Shown: positions 1-9,785, counted from the first letter of the stretch. The stretch is 64,000 nt of DNA from JAJEAO01 sp963667635 (GCA_965232015.1 OZ246946.1:2790001-2854000), one strand, 5' to 3'. Translations and numbers: made by a program. Notes: generated by a model not told the origin, from the sequence alone.

Positions 1-591
1 GGCGAGCTGGAAACCCGGGAGTTCAGCTTCGAGGCGCGCGCCATCCTCGAAAGCAGCGACCGGATCGTCATGGACCACTCCCGGACCGAGGAGCACCTGC
101 TCGACGGCTTCGACCTCTCGGACGATGTCGCGGTGCCTGCCGGCAGCTACAGCTTCAACCGGACCGGGTTGCGGTTCTGGCTCGGCACCCACCGGGCGGT
201 GTCGGGGTATCTCCGCTACGAGTTCGGTGACTTCTTCGGCGGATCCCGGCGCGAGTTCAGCTACTGGGGCCGCGCCGAAGTGAACCGGCGTTTTTCCATG
301 GAGCCGAACCTCAGCCTGAACTGGATCGAAATGCCGCAGGGCGAGGTTCGGGCCCAGGTGAGCCGTCTGCGCGCCACCTACACCGTGTCGCCGCGCAGCT
401 TCGTGGGCGCGCTCGTCCAGTACAACTCAGCCGCGCAGCTCATCTCCGCGAACGTGCGCTACCGCTGGGAGTACTCCCCGGGAAGCGATCTCTTCGTGGT
501 GTTCAGCACGAACCGGGACGGGGACGACGGCCTCTCCGGGCTCACCGACCGCTCCCTCGTGGTCAAGTTCACCCGCCTCTTCCGCTTTTGA
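1..591 (+). CDS. DUF5916 outer-membrane protein, C-terminal part (copy 1, cut by window edge)
   Basis: The reading frame is open from base 1, so only the last 196 residues are visible. They match the ends of the two complete paralogues downstream: the PRSFVGALVQYNSAAQ and FRF-type C-terminal strands, with a final aromatic residue as expected of an outer-membrane beta-barrel. It is shorter than the paralogues around one surface loop (after VPAGSYSFNRTGLRFW). The ten bases from the stop codon, TGACGCGCGG, also follow copy 2, so the duplication seems to have included some flanking DNA. The substrate is unknown; DUF5916 proteins usually carry a CBM9-like N-terminal domain, which here lies outside the window. 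Confidence 0.85.
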   Translation, partial: GELETREFSFEARAILESSDRIVMDHSRTEEHLLDGFDLSDDVAVPAGSYSFNRTGLRFWLGTHRAVSGYLRYEFGDFFGGSRREFSYWGRAEVNRRFSMEPNLSLNWIEMPQGEVRAQVSRLRATYTVSPRSFVGALVQYNSAAQLISANVRYRWEYSPGSDLFVVFSTNRDGDDGLSGLTDRSLVVKFTRLFRF

Positions 592-695
592 CGCGCGGCT
601 CCGGGTCTTTCGGAGTCGGGATCCGTCCTGCGCGAGCTCCCCGGAATGTTGGAGAGCCCCGGTAGCATCCGGCCCATGATGTGGAGGAGGAGGCC

Positions 696-1523
696 GTGAA
701 GGGGAGACCATGGATCGGCCGGATCATTGCCGGGCTCGCGCTTCTCCTCCTCGCCGTCCTGGCCGCTGCGACGCTGCTGCGAAACGAGCCGCAGGCACCC
801 GATGACCGTGTCGTCGCTGCGCCCGAACCGGATGCGCAGGATGCCGCGCCACAGATCGGGGCTCCCCGCATCACCTTCACGAGGACACGGGTCCGCGAAG
901 TGGACGAGAGCCCGGTGGGGCGTTTGGTGGAAGCGGCGCGACGGGGCCGGGTGGACGAGGTCCGCAGCCTGCTGGGCGAAGGTGTCTCGCCGGCGGCGGC
1001 CGATGTCAACGGCGACATGCCGCTCCATCGGGCGGCGCTGGCCGCGGCGCCGGAAGTTCTCGACATCCTGCTCGCCGCCGGCGCCGATCCCGATGCGCCT
1101 GATGGCCGCGGCTGGTATCCGCTCGCGTACGCCATCCTCGCCGGCTCGCTCGCATGCACCGAGCGCCTCCTCGCCGTCGGCGCAGAGGTTCGGGCGCAGA
1201 TCCCCGAGGGTTCCCCGCTCGAACCGCTGATTACCGGCTGGCTGGCGGCAGAGGCGGGCATCCCCGACGCGCCTGCCAAGCGGGAGAGCGAGCGGGTCGA
1301 AGTCGCCCGCGCCATTCTCGAGGCGGGCGGAACATCGGGCGCCGGCGAGGTTCTGGACCGCGCGATCACGTTGATGAAGAGCGAGGAACTCGTCGCGGTC
1401 CTTCTGGATCACGGCGTGCGGCTGGACACTTCCACCCGCACGGGGAGCGCCCTGATGCGTCTGAGGGGCCCGATCGGTGACCGACTCCGGGCCGCGGCGG
1501 AGCTGGACGCGGGCGGCCGGTAA
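696..1523 (+). CDS. Membrane-anchored ankyrin-repeat protein
   Basis: A protein of 275 residues. GTG at 696 is preferred over GTG at 681 because a GGAGGAGG ribosome-binding site lies just before it. A basic start is followed by one hydrophobic segment at about residues 8-28 (IIAGLALLLLAVLAA), an N-terminal anchor or uncleaved signal. Ankyrin repeats begin near residue 70 (VEAARRGRVDEVRSLLGEGV) and include the typical PLHRAAL and DILLAAGADPDAPD turns, then decay towards the C-terminus. Ankyrin repeats bind proteins; no partner can be named. It lies between a DUF5916 gene and an ADOP permease on the same strand. Confidence 0.8.
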   Translation: MKGRPWIGRIIAGLALLLLAVLAAATLLRNEPQAPDDRVVAAPEPDAQDAAPQIGAPRITFTRTRVREVDESPVGRLVEAARRGRVDEVRSLLGEGVSPAAADVNGDMPLHRAALAAAPEVLDILLAAGADPDAPDGRGWYPLAYAILAGSLACTERLLAVGAEVRAQIPEGSPLEPLITGWLAAEAGIPDAPAKRESERVEVARAILEAGGTSGAGEVLDRAITLMKSEELVAVLLDHGVRLDTSTRTGSALMRLRGPIGDRLRAAAELDAGGR

Positions 1524-1589
1524 GCCCGGCTGGCCGGCAATGCCCGGTTCTCGTAGCTGCCAGGATCCGGTCGCCGGCGCCGTTCCCGG

Positions 1590-4010
1590 TTGAGAGTCGT
1601 GCTGACCCGCGGACTGCTCGCGGCGACAATCGCGGCGCGGTCTCTTCGGGCAGGTTCCTGGAGCACCGCCGCGGCGGTTGTCGTGCTGGCCGGCGCGGTG
1701 GGGGCGCATCGGAGCGTCGCCACCGCCTGGTCCTCGATCGTCCATCCGGACCTTCCCTACCGGGACGCGGAGCAGTTCGTTCAGCTCGAGGTCCGCGGCG
1801 GCAGCGCGTCCGCTCCCGGCATCGCACTCCTCTTCGGGCGGGAAGTCGAGACCCTGACCCATGAGGGCCAGTCGTTCGTCCGGGCCGGACACTCGATCCC
1901 GGCGCGGATTGCGCTGGGTTCACGGATGGTCGTCGCGGCCTCTGTGGAGCCCGGCCTCTTCGATTCGCTGGGCGTAGCTCCGGCAGTCGGTCGGCTGTTC
2001 CGCCCCGAGGACCACGCGGCAGGCGCCCCGGCAGCCGGTGCTGGCGCTCGCGACGTCGCCACTCCCGTCGTGGTGCTCGCGTACGACCTCGCCGCATCCA
2101 TCGCGGGCGATGCGCGAGCCGCGGTGGGGACCGATGTCGAACTGGATGGACGGGAGGTGCGAATCGTCGGCGTCATGCCGGAGGGCTTCTTCTTCCCTTC
2201 CCCGCAGATCGAAGCCTGGCTGCCCGAGCCCGAGAACCGCCCCCAGCGAACCTCTGGCTCTACTCGGCGGGCCGCGCCCACTTTCGCGCGCCTGCGGCCT
2301 GGCGTCGCTCCCTCCGCAGCGGCCGCCGAAGCCACGGCGCTCCTCCACGCCGCGGACTGGCGGCCGGAGGACCAGCGCGTGGTGGCGACTCCGGTGGCGG
2401 AGGCCCTGACGCGACCGGTGCGTCCCACGCTGGACGTTCTCCGCGCCGGCGCCATCCTCCTTCTCCTCGCCGCCGGCGCGAGCGTCGCGGCGCTTCGTCT
2501 CTCGCGCGCCGAGGCCGAGAGGCGGGGCGCGACCATCCGGCGCAGTCTGGGCGCGTCACCCGCCGACGAATGGGCGGTCGCCGCCGCGCGCATCGCCCTC
2601 CTGGCGGGGGTCGTGGGAGCAGCGTCGTGGTTCGTGTCCCGCGGGCTCCTGCCCCTGCTGGAACCGTTCGCCCGTGGCTTTCCGCTGGCGGGACGATCGG
2701 ATGCGGTCAGCATGGTGCGGAGCCTCGCGACGCCCCTCCTCGCCGCAGCGCTCGCCGAGCTCCCGGCCGCGGTGGGGGGCCATCGTGACCCTGGCCGTGA
2801 CTCGGGCTCCCGCCGAAGCGGAACTCGCGGCCTGCTCCTCTACGCAGGAGGCGCGGCTACGGGGGTCGTGATGCTGATCGCAACGGTGGCGCTCGCCCTG
2901 AGTGCGCGGTCCCTGCTGGATGGGACCGAGGGGTATCGGAGCGCCGGTCTCGCCGAAATCACCGTGGACTTCGAGGGCCGTGAGTTCGTCCAGGATCAAG
3001 CGGAACGCACCCGCATCCTCGAGGACCTGTCCCGGCGGATCGAAGCACACCCCGATGTCGTCGGCGCCGCCTGGGCCGACCGCATGCCGGATGACCCGAG
3101 CGCCCGCTTCGTCACGGTGACGCCACTCGATGGCGGGCGCGCGGCCCCCTTTGCCGGAGACGAGTCGCTTCGCCTCCGAACGCGCTCGGTGGGTCCCGGT
3201 TTCCTCGCGCTCCTGGAGATTCCCGTGCTCGATGGCCGGGGACTCCTCCCGTCCGACGACCCGCCCGCTCCCCGGGTCGTGCTCGCCGATCGGCCGGCAT
3301 CGCTGGCGGCATCCGGCTCGGAGAGCGCGCTCGGGGGCCTGTTGGACCTCGGAGCGAGCCGGCCACGCGTCGTCGGGATGGTCCCTGCCATCGCGACCTT
3401 CCCCTCCGGGCGCGCGCACCCCACGATCTACCAGCCGTATGCGGTTCCGCCGCTCCTGACGACCGATCGGAGCGCAGTCATCGCCGTCCGCTTCCGGGAA
3501 ACACCGGACACCGACGCCCTCGCGGCGCTCTCCGGGATCGTCTCCCGCGCCGACCCGTCGCTGCGCACCCTGCGGGTCGAATCGGTGCGGGACCGGAGGC
3601 TCCGGATCCTGGGGGCGCCGGCGGTGGCCGCGGCGGTCCTCGCCGTCTTCGCGCTGTGCGGGATCCTGATGGCGATCGCGGGCGCAGTCGGCCAGGTCAG
3701 CGATCACGCGGCGCGGGCCTCGCGGGATCTGGCGATCCGCAAGGCGCTCGGCGCTTCGACGGACGAGATCGTCTGGGAGAGCATCCGGCGCGCCGTGACG
3801 GCGGCGGCGGTCGCCATGCTGGCCGGCGGGCTCGCGGGTTGGTTCCTCGTCCGGTTCATCGCGAGCCGGGTGCCGTGGGTCAAGGCGACCGACCCCTTCC
3901 TCGTCATCGGGCCCGCCGCGTTCGTCGCACTCTGCCTGCTCCTCGCGGGGTTGATCACCGGACTGAACGCTTCCCGCGCCGCCCCGTGGCCACGCCTCCG
4001 GACCGAGTAG
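1590..4010 (+). CDS. ADOP-type ABC transporter permease (MacB/FtsX-like)
   Basis: A protein of 806 residues starting at TTG 1590 or GTG 1599. It has the duplicated layout of orphan permeases common in Acidobacteriota: an N-terminal membrane helix, a MacB-type periplasmic domain with the PDLPYRDAEQFVQLE signature and GVAPAVGRLFRPEDH, an FtsX-like core with three helices, then a second helix, a second periplasmic domain and a final FtsX core (RDLAIRKALGASTDEIVWES). No ATPase gene lies beside it, which fits the orphan type. The family role, macrolide or peptide efflux or outer-membrane biogenesis, is not established. Residues around 415-445 are low-complexity and weakly conserved-looking. Confidence 0.85.
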   Translation: MRVVLTRGLLAATIAARSLRAGSWSTAAAVVVLAGAVGAHRSVATAWSSIVHPDLPYRDAEQFVQLEVRGGSASAPGIALLFGREVETLTHEGQSFVRAGHSIPARIALGSRMVVAASVEPGLFDSLGVAPAVGRLFRPEDHAAGAPAAGAGARDVATPVVVLAYDLAASIAGDARAAVGTDVELDGREVRIVGVMPEGFFFPSPQIEAWLPEPENRPQRTSGSTRRAAPTFARLRPGVAPSAAAAEATALLHAADWRPEDQRVVATPVAEALTRPVRPTLDVLRAGAILLLLAAGASVAALRLSRAEAERRGATIRRSLGASPADEWAVAAARIALLAGVVGAASWFVSRGLLPLLEPFARGFPLAGRSDAVSMVRSLATPLLAAALAELPAAVGGHRDPGRDSGSRRSGTRGLLLYAGGAATGVVMLIATVALALSARSLLDGTEGYRSAGLAEITVDFEGREFVQDQAERTRILEDLSRRIEAHPDVVGAAWADRMPDDPSARFVTVTPLDGGRAAPFAGDESLRLRTRSVGPGFLALLEIPVLDGRGLLPSDDPPAPRVVLADRPASLAASGSESALGGLLDLGASRPRVVGMVPAIATFPSGRAHPTIYQPYAVPPLLTTDRSAVIAVRFRETPDTDALAALSGIVSRADPSLRTLRVESVRDRRLRILGAPAVAAAVLAVFALCGILMAIAGAVGQVSDHAARASRDLAIRKALGASTDEIVWESIRRAVTAAAVAMLAGGLAGWFLVRFIASRVPWVKATDPFLVIGPAAFVALCLLLAGLITGLNASRAAPWPRLRTE

Positions 4011-4024
4011 GCCGACATGGCGCC

Positions 4025-4053
4025 CTGACCCGGGTTCCCCGCAGGCATACAGT
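4025..4053 (+). promoter_or_regulatory. Putative sigma-70-like promoter of DUF5916 copy 2
   Basis: CTGACC at 4025-4030 and TACAGT at 4048-4053 are separated by 17 bases, and the gene starts 24 bases further on. This is a motif match by eye only. Copy 3 has a similar arrangement, which supports it a little. Confidence 0.4.
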
Positions 4054-4076
4054 CGCGGAACCACCCGCGACCTCCC

Positions 4077-6380
4077 ATGCCCGCTCGCCGCCTCTCCCTT
4101 TTCGCCGCCTCGGTCGCCCTCGTCGCTCCGACGCTCACCGAAGGGCATCCCGCGCAGCCCCGCGATGCCCGACAGCTCCCCGCAGTCCCCGTGCGGGGGC
4201 CGCCGCCCCCCGAACTCCCGGAGATGATCCGGCGCGACGATGCCGGCGGCGCCACCATGCGGGCCATCCGGCTGACCGAGCCGCTCGACTTCGACGGCCG
4301 GCTCGATGAGGCGATCTACGAACAGTTCCCGGGGGTGAGCGACTTCATCCAGACCGTTCCGCTCGAAGGGGCGACCGCGACCGAGCCGACCGAGGTCTGG
4401 GTCTTCTTCGACGACGAAGCGATCTATATCGCCGGGCGCTGCCGGGACTCGCGGCCCGACCGCATCGTCGCCACCGAGCTGCGGCGCGATCACGGCGGCA
4501 TCTTCCTGAACCAGCACCTCGCGGTCACGCTCGACACGTTCTATGACCGCCGCAACGCCTTCATCTTCTACCTGAACCCCCTCGGCGGATTCTTCGACGG
4601 CCTCATCACCGATGAGCGCAACTTCAATCGCGACTGGACGGCGGTGTGGGACTCCCGCACCGCGCGCTTCGAAGGGGGCTGGACGACCGAGCTGCGGATT
4701 CCGTTCAAGACCCTCCGCTATCCCGGCGCGGGGCCCCAGTTGTGGGGCATCAACTTCCGGCGGGTCATCGTCTGGAAGAACGAGACGTCCTACCTGACCG
4801 CCATGCCCGCGGCCCTCGGGATCTGGGCGATCACCAAGGTCAGCTCCTACGGCACGCTGGTCGGGCTGGAGGCGCCGCCGAGCTCGCGGACCGTCGAAGT
4901 GAAGCCCTACGTCGTCGCCGACGCCGCCGGCGACCGCGACGCAGGACGCAGCCTCGATCGCGACTTCGGCTCCGACCTCGGCGTGGACGCCAAGGTGGGG
5001 ATCACCAACGGGGTCACCGCCGACCTGACCTGGAACACCGACTTCGCACAGGTCGAGGCGGACGCCCAGCAGATCAACCTGACCCGATTCAGCCTCTTCT
5101 TTCCCGAGAAGCGGGAGTTCTTCCTCGAGGGACAGGGACTCTTCGCCTTCGGGACGTCGGAGCGCACCCAGCGGGCCTCGTCACGGCGACCCGGAGGCCC
5201 GAGCAGCGTTCCCATCCTCTTCTTCAGCCGGCGGATCGGCATCCACGAGAACGAGGCCGTGCCCATCCGCGGCGGCGCCCGGGTCACCGGCAAGGTCGGC
5301 GACTTCGGCGTCGGCGCGCTCGCGATCCGCACCGGGGAGGGCGCCTCGGGGGCCCCGCAGACCGACTTCTCGGTCGTCCGGCTGAAGCGGGACATCTTCC
5401 GGCGGAGCACGATCGGCGTGATGGGGACGCACCGCTCGGAGGCAGGCCACGGTCCGGGCAGCAACACCGCCTGGGGGATGGATGCCCGCTTCGGGTTCCA
5501 TGACCACCTCGACCTCCGCAGCTACGCCGCCTGGACCCGGAAGGGTGAGGAAGAGCGCATCGGCACGAGCTACCGCGGCCAGCTCGACTACGACGCTGAT
5601 CGTTACGGGCTCCAGATCGAGCGGCTGGTCGTCGGAGAGGACTTCGACCCCGGGATCGGCTTCCTTCGGCGCGCCGACTTCCGGCGCACGACCACGGAGG
5701 CGCGCTTCAGTCCCCGGCCGCGCTCGATCGCCTGGCTGCGCAAGATAGGCTGGATCGGGAGCTTCGACTACACCACCGACAACGACGGAGAGCTCGAGAC
5801 CCGGATCGCCGCGCTCCGCTCCGACATCGAGATCGAAAACGGGGACAGCCTCCAGGTTCGATGGGCGCAGAACCGGGAGGTGCTCCCGGAGGAGTTCCGA
5901 CTGACCGATGCGCTGGCGGTCGCCACCGGCGCCCACGATTTCGAGACTGTCCGGCTCAGCTACCGCGCCGGGCCGCAGCGGCCGATCTCGGGGAACTTCG
6001 CCTATCAGGACGGCGGGTTCTTCTCCGGGAGCCGGCGCGAGCTCGCGTGGAGCGGCCGGCTCGAAGTGATCCCCCGGTTCATCGTCGAACCGGCAATCTC
6101 CCTGAACTGGATCTCCCTCCCGGAGGGCCGCTACGACACCCGCCTGCTGGCTTCGCGGCTCAACCTCAACCTCTCACCCCGCAGCTTCCTCGCCGCGTTC
6201 GTCCAGTACAACAGCGCGGCGGACAGCTTCTCCACCAACATCCGGTTCCGCTGGGAGTACGAGCCGGGCAGCGACCTCTATCTCGTTTACAACTCGATCC
6301 GCGACACGCTCACTCCGGGCTATCCCGATCTCGACGCGCAGTCCTTCATCGTCAAGTTCACCCGGCTCTTCCGATTCTGA
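4077..6380 (+). CDS. DUF5916 / CBM9-like outer-membrane beta-barrel protein (copy 2)
   Basis: A protein of 767 residues with a signal peptide (MPARRLSLFAASVALVAP). Residues about 60-230 form a CBM9-like (DOMON-type) domain: LTEPLDFDGRLDEAIYEQF, TEVWVFFDDEAIYIAGRC and FKTLRYPG. The rest is a DUF5916 beta-barrel with the conserved block TWNTDFAQVEADAQQINL followed by FSLFFPEKREFFLEGQG, and it ends in the aromatic FRF. Family members are predicted outer-membrane proteins, often near TonB receptors and hydrolases, and are suspected to handle carbohydrate or peptide ligands; the function is unproven. It is a clear paralogue of copies 1 and 3. Confidence 0.9.
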   Translation: MPARRLSLFAASVALVAPTLTEGHPAQPRDARQLPAVPVRGPPPPELPEMIRRDDAGGATMRAIRLTEPLDFDGRLDEAIYEQFPGVSDFIQTVPLEGATATEPTEVWVFFDDEAIYIAGRCRDSRPDRIVATELRRDHGGIFLNQHLAVTLDTFYDRRNAFIFYLNPLGGFFDGLITDERNFNRDWTAVWDSRTARFEGGWTTELRIPFKTLRYPGAGPQLWGINFRRVIVWKNETSYLTAMPAALGIWAITKVSSYGTLVGLEAPPSSRTVEVKPYVVADAAGDRDAGRSLDRDFGSDLGVDAKVGITNGVTADLTWNTDFAQVEADAQQINLTRFSLFFPEKREFFLEGQGLFAFGTSERTQRASSRRPGGPSSVPILFFSRRIGIHENEAVPIRGGARVTGKVGDFGVGALAIRTGEGASGAPQTDFSVVRLKRDIFRRSTIGVMGTHRSEAGHGPGSNTAWGMDARFGFHDHLDLRSYAAWTRKGEEERIGTSYRGQLDYDADRYGLQIERLVVGEDFDPGIGFLRRADFRRTTTEARFSPRPRSIAWLRKIGWIGSFDYTTDNDGELETRIAALRSDIEIENGDSLQVRWAQNREVLPEEFRLTDALAVATGAHDFETVRLSYRAGPQRPISGNFAYQDGGFFSGSRRELAWSGRLEVIPRFIVEPAISLNWISLPEGRYDTRLLASRLNLNLSPRSFLAAFVQYNSAADSFSTNIRFRWEYEPGSDLYLVYNSIRDTLTPGYPDLDAQSFIVKFTRLFRF

Positions 6381-6391
6381 CGCGCGGGCCC

Positions 6392-6421
6392 ATGACCGAC
6401 CCCGCGGGATTGGCGTAGAGT
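6392..6421 (+). promoter_or_regulatory. Putative sigma-70-like promoter of DUF5916 copy 3
   Basis: ATGACC at 6392-6397 and TAGAGT at 6416-6421 are 18 bases apart, and the start codon lies 10 bases after the -10-like element. This would give a leader of only a few bases. The match was made by eye. Confidence 0.35.
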
Positions 6422-6431
6422 CCCCGGGACG

Positions 6432-8780
6432 ATGGAGGCTCCCGCGGCCGCCCGACCCCCGTTTCGGGCTCTTCTGACCGCAGCGCTTGTGGCGCCGGCC
6501 GCCGGGTGGGGCCAGCCGGCGGAACTCGACGGACGCGAACAGGACCAGGGCGCGGCGCCCGCGGCTTCCGTGACAGTGCGCGGCCCGGCCCCTCCCGACC
6601 TCCCCGAGATGGTGCGGCGCGACGACGCCGGCGGGGCCACCATGCGCGCCATCCGACTGACCGAGCCCCTCGACTTCGACGGCCGGCTCGACGACGCGAT
6701 CTACGACCGGGTGCCCGGCGTCGGCGGCTTCATTCAGGCGCTCCCGCTCGAGGGCGAGCCCGCCACCGAGGCCACCGAGGTCTGGGTCTTTTACGACGAC
6801 GAGACGCTCTACGTGGCCGGCCGGAACTGGGACTCGCACCCGGAGCGGATGGTCGCCACCGAAATGCGGCGCGACAACTTCGGCATATTCAACAACGAGA
6901 ACCTCGCCGTCATTCTCGACACGTTCTATGACCGCCGGAACGCCTTCTTCTTCTACATGAACCCCATCGGCGGGTTCTTCGATGGCCTCATCGTGGACGA
7001 GCGGAATGTGAACCGCGACTGGACGGCGGTGTGGGACTCGAGAGCGGCCCGGTTCGAGAACGGATGGACGATGGAGATGGCGATCCCGTTCAAGACGCTG
7101 CGCTACGCGCGTGGCGGTCCCCAGGTCTGGGGGATCAACTTCCGGCGCACCGTTCGGTGGAAGAACGAGCTGTCCTACCTGACGGCGGTGCCCGCCGCGC
7201 TCGGTCCGCGGGCGATCACCAAGATCAGCTCCGCCGGCACCCTGGTCGGACTCGAAGCCCCCGCCAGCTCCCGGACGATCGAGGTCAAGCCCTACGCCAT
7301 CGGGGACGCGGCCGGGGTTCGCGCCGATGGTGGGGGTGGGCTCGATCGGGAGTTCGGCGGCGACTTCGGCGTGGACGCCAAGGTCGGGATCACGAACGGA
7401 CTCATCGCCGACCTCACCTGGAACACCGACTTCGCCCAGGTCGAGGCGGATGCCCAGCAGATCAACCTCACCCGGTTCAGTCTGTTCTTTCCGGAGAAGC
7501 GCGAGTTCTTCCTCGAGGGGCAGGGCATCTTCAGCTTCGGGACCTCGTCGCGAGCTCCTCCGGCCGGCTCCACCCGCAGCTTCGGGCCTCCGAGCAGCAC
7601 CCCGGTGCTGTTCTTCAGCCGGCAGATCGGGATCGCGGACGGCCAGGCGGTGCCGATCGCGGGCGGCGGTCGAGTCACCGGTCGCATCGGCGACTACAAC
7701 GTCGGAGCGCTCGCGATCCGAGCCGGAGCGAGTTCTGCGGCGGGCAGTCCCGCGACCGACTTCTCGGTCCTGCGGCTGAAGCGCGACATCCTGAACCGAA
7801 GCACCGTCGGCGTCATGGGCACCTACCGATCGCACACCGAGAGCGGGCTGGGGCGCAACGTCGCGGGCGGGGTGGACGCGCGTTTCGGTTTCTTCGAGCA
7901 CCTCGACATCCAGACCTACGCCGCGTGGACGCAGAACGAGCTCGAGGACGAGACCGGGATGAGCTATCTGGGGCAGCTCGACTACAACGGTGACCGCTAC
8001 GGACTCAAGGCGGAGCGACTGGTCGTGGGGGATGGCTTCGATCCAGGGATCGGATTCCTGCGACGCTTCGATTTCCAGCGGAACTACGCCGAGGCGCGGC
8101 TCAGCCCCCGACCGCACTCGATCGGCTGGCTGCGCAAGATCGGCTGGACTGGCAGCGTGGATTACACGACCGACAACGAATCGGTCCTCGAGACCCGGAT
8201 CTTCTCGCTGCGGACCCAGGTCGAGATGGAAAACGGCGACCAGTTCAACGTGAACCTGGCCCGAAACCACGAGGTCCTGAGCGAAGAGTTCGTGCTCGAC
8301 AGCGACGAAGGGATCGGCGTCGGCGTTGGCCCCTACGACTTCGACCACGTCCGGCTGAGTTACCAGGCCGGGCCCCAGCGCCCGGTTTCCGGGAACTTCG
8401 CCTACCAGCAGGGAGGCTTCTTCTCGGGGACGCGACGGGGGGCAGCGTGGCGGGGGCGGGTCGAGTTGACCACCCGCTTCACTCTCGAGCCGACCGTGTC
8501 CATGAACTGGATCGAGCTTCCCACCGGGAACTACGACACGAACCTGATCGCGTCGCGCATCAACTTCACGCTGTCGCCGCGCAGCTTCCTCGCTGCGTTT
8601 CTCCAGTACAACACGGCGGCGGACAGTCTCTCCACGAACGTCCGGTTCCGGTGGGAGTACGAGCCCGGAAGCGACTTCTACGTGGTGTACAACTCGCTGC
8701 GGGACACGCTGGCGCCGGGGTACCCGGAACTCGAGACGCAGTCGTTCATCGTCAAGTTCACCCGTCTGTTCCGGTTCTGA
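6432..8780 (+). CDS. DUF5916 / CBM9-like outer-membrane beta-barrel protein (copy 3)
   Basis: A protein of 782 residues, collinear with copy 2. The N-terminus is weakly signal-like (APAAARPPFRALLTAALVAPAA). The CBM9-like domain (PLDFDGRLDDAIYDRVPG) and the DUF5916 core (FAQVEADAQQINLTRFSLFF) are nearly identical to copy 2, while surface stretches differ, for example SSRAPPAGSTRSFGPP against the copy 2 loop. It ends in FTRLFRF like the others. The pattern of fixed core and variable loops is what ligand-binding outer-membrane paralogues show. Only 51 bases separate it from copy 2. Confidence 0.9.
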   Translation: MEAPAAARPPFRALLTAALVAPAAGWGQPAELDGREQDQGAAPAASVTVRGPAPPDLPEMVRRDDAGGATMRAIRLTEPLDFDGRLDDAIYDRVPGVGGFIQALPLEGEPATEATEVWVFYDDETLYVAGRNWDSHPERMVATEMRRDNFGIFNNENLAVILDTFYDRRNAFFFYMNPIGGFFDGLIVDERNVNRDWTAVWDSRAARFENGWTMEMAIPFKTLRYARGGPQVWGINFRRTVRWKNELSYLTAVPAALGPRAITKISSAGTLVGLEAPASSRTIEVKPYAIGDAAGVRADGGGGLDREFGGDFGVDAKVGITNGLIADLTWNTDFAQVEADAQQINLTRFSLFFPEKREFFLEGQGIFSFGTSSRAPPAGSTRSFGPPSSTPVLFFSRQIGIADGQAVPIAGGGRVTGRIGDYNVGALAIRAGASSAAGSPATDFSVLRLKRDILNRSTVGVMGTYRSHTESGLGRNVAGGVDARFGFFEHLDIQTYAAWTQNELEDETGMSYLGQLDYNGDRYGLKAERLVVGDGFDPGIGFLRRFDFQRNYAEARLSPRPHSIGWLRKIGWTGSVDYTTDNESVLETRIFSLRTQVEMENGDQFNVNLARNHEVLSEEFVLDSDEGIGVGVGPYDFDHVRLSYQAGPQRPVSGNFAYQQGGFFSGTRRGAAWRGRVELTTRFTLEPTVSMNWIELPTGNYDTNLIASRINFTLSPRSFLAAFLQYNTAADSLSTNVRFRWEYEPGSDFYVVYNSLRDTLAPGYPELETQSFIVKFTRLFRF

Positions 8781-8792
8781 CCGACCCTGCCG

Positions 8793-9785
8793 CTACGCCG
8801 GCGGGTTCCGGGCGGCGAACCCGCTGGCGATCTCGGTGAGCCAGGGCTCGATGTTCCGGTAGAGCGTGTTCCGACAGTGGAAGCGGTAGAGATAGGTGCG
8901 GCCGTCCACGAGGTTGTACACGACCCATTCGAGGTAATCCGCGAGCTGCGTCTCCAGCGAATAGAGCACCGCGATCCCCCGGCCATCGTCGAGGATCTCG
9001 TGCCGCAGCATCCGGTAGTTCTCTCCGAGGCCAGCCGCCGCCGCGCTGTAGAAGCTCTCGAGCGTCACTTCCGGCCCGACGCTCTGGACCGTCACCTCGA
9101 GCGTGGCGTGGACGGTGGCGCCGTCCCCCTCCACCGCCAGCGGACCGCTGCGGAACCCCACGAGGAGGGTCTCGTCCGCCTGCCGCAGGAAGTGGGACCG
9201 GGTCCAACTCTGCGGAGTCCGGAGCGACAGGTTGAAGTCCGGCTCCTCGTAGAGATCGAAGGTCGAGGCCGACTCGATGGAGAACTCCTCGTAGAGCCGA
9301 TCGAGCGTCGGCCCGTAAGCCTGGATGCTGCGCTCCTCACCGGTCGTGAACACGCCGTAGAGCAGCCCGTCGGACTCGATGAGCAGCAGGCGGCCCGCCT
9401 GCGGGCGACGCTCCCACGCGAACGTCCACAGCATGCCCTCGTCCTCGCCCACCTGGACCGGTTGCTCGGAGTGGACGATCTGCTCCACGATGTAGAACTG
9501 GTCCGCGACCTCGCGCAGCGTCTGTCCTCCCGGCGCGGGACCCGCCATGACCTGCACCTGGATGCCGTCCCGTTCGGGAACGTCCACCGAGGGGCCGCTG
9601 AAGGTGGTCATCCGGTAGCCGCCCTGTTCGGTCGAAGCCGATGTCCACCCCTGCGGGAGGGGTAGCGAGACCTCGATCCCGGGCAGGTACACCGTGATCA
9701 GCGGCGGCTGTCCGGTCCCTTGACACGACAGCGCCCCGAGCAGGGAAAGCGCAAGGAGCGCGCGCCATGGCCGCCCCGACGTCAC
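8793..9785 (-). CDS. Putative secreted lipoprotein of unknown function
   Basis: A protein of 330 residues, not recognised. GTG at 9785 was chosen because it is followed by a short basic and hydrophobic signal (SGRPWRALLALSLLGALSC) with a possible lipoprotein cysteine, and because it lies 30 bases after the guaB stop; the longer open frame overlaps guaB. The chain shows two similar halves: LPGIEVSLPLPQGWTSAS and PDFNLSLRTPQSWTRSHF each open a beta-rich, PsbP- or DcrB-like segment ending in a GxxY/L surface. The duplication is an inference from these two motifs. It is probably co-transcribed with guaB. Confidence 0.6.
   Translation of the reverse strand: MTSGRPWRALLALSLLGALSCQGTGQPPLITVYLPGIEVSLPLPQGWTSASTEQGGYRMTTFSGPSVDVPERDGIQVQVMAGPAPGGQTLREVADQFYIVEQIVHSEQPVQVGEDEGMLWTFAWERRPQAGRLLLIESDGLLYGVFTTGEERSIQAYGPTLDRLYEEFSIESASTFDLYEEPDFNLSLRTPQSWTRSHFLRQADETLLVGFRSGPLAVEGDGATVHATLEVTVQSVGPEVTLESFYSAAAAGLGENYRMLRHEILDDGRGIAVLYSLETQLADYLEWVVYNLVDGRTYLYRFHCRNTLYRNIEPWLTEIASGFAARNPPA

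Noticed and set aside
459..4517. Long minus-strand open frames antisense to the ankyrin and ADOP genes
   Set aside because: They are Arg/Pro/Ala-rich with no domain, run opposite well-supported genes, and long shadow frames are normal at this GC content.
6174..8348. 724-codon minus-strand frame over DUF5916 copy 3
   Set aside because: It mirrors the codons of a clear outer-membrane protein gene and has no motif of its own.
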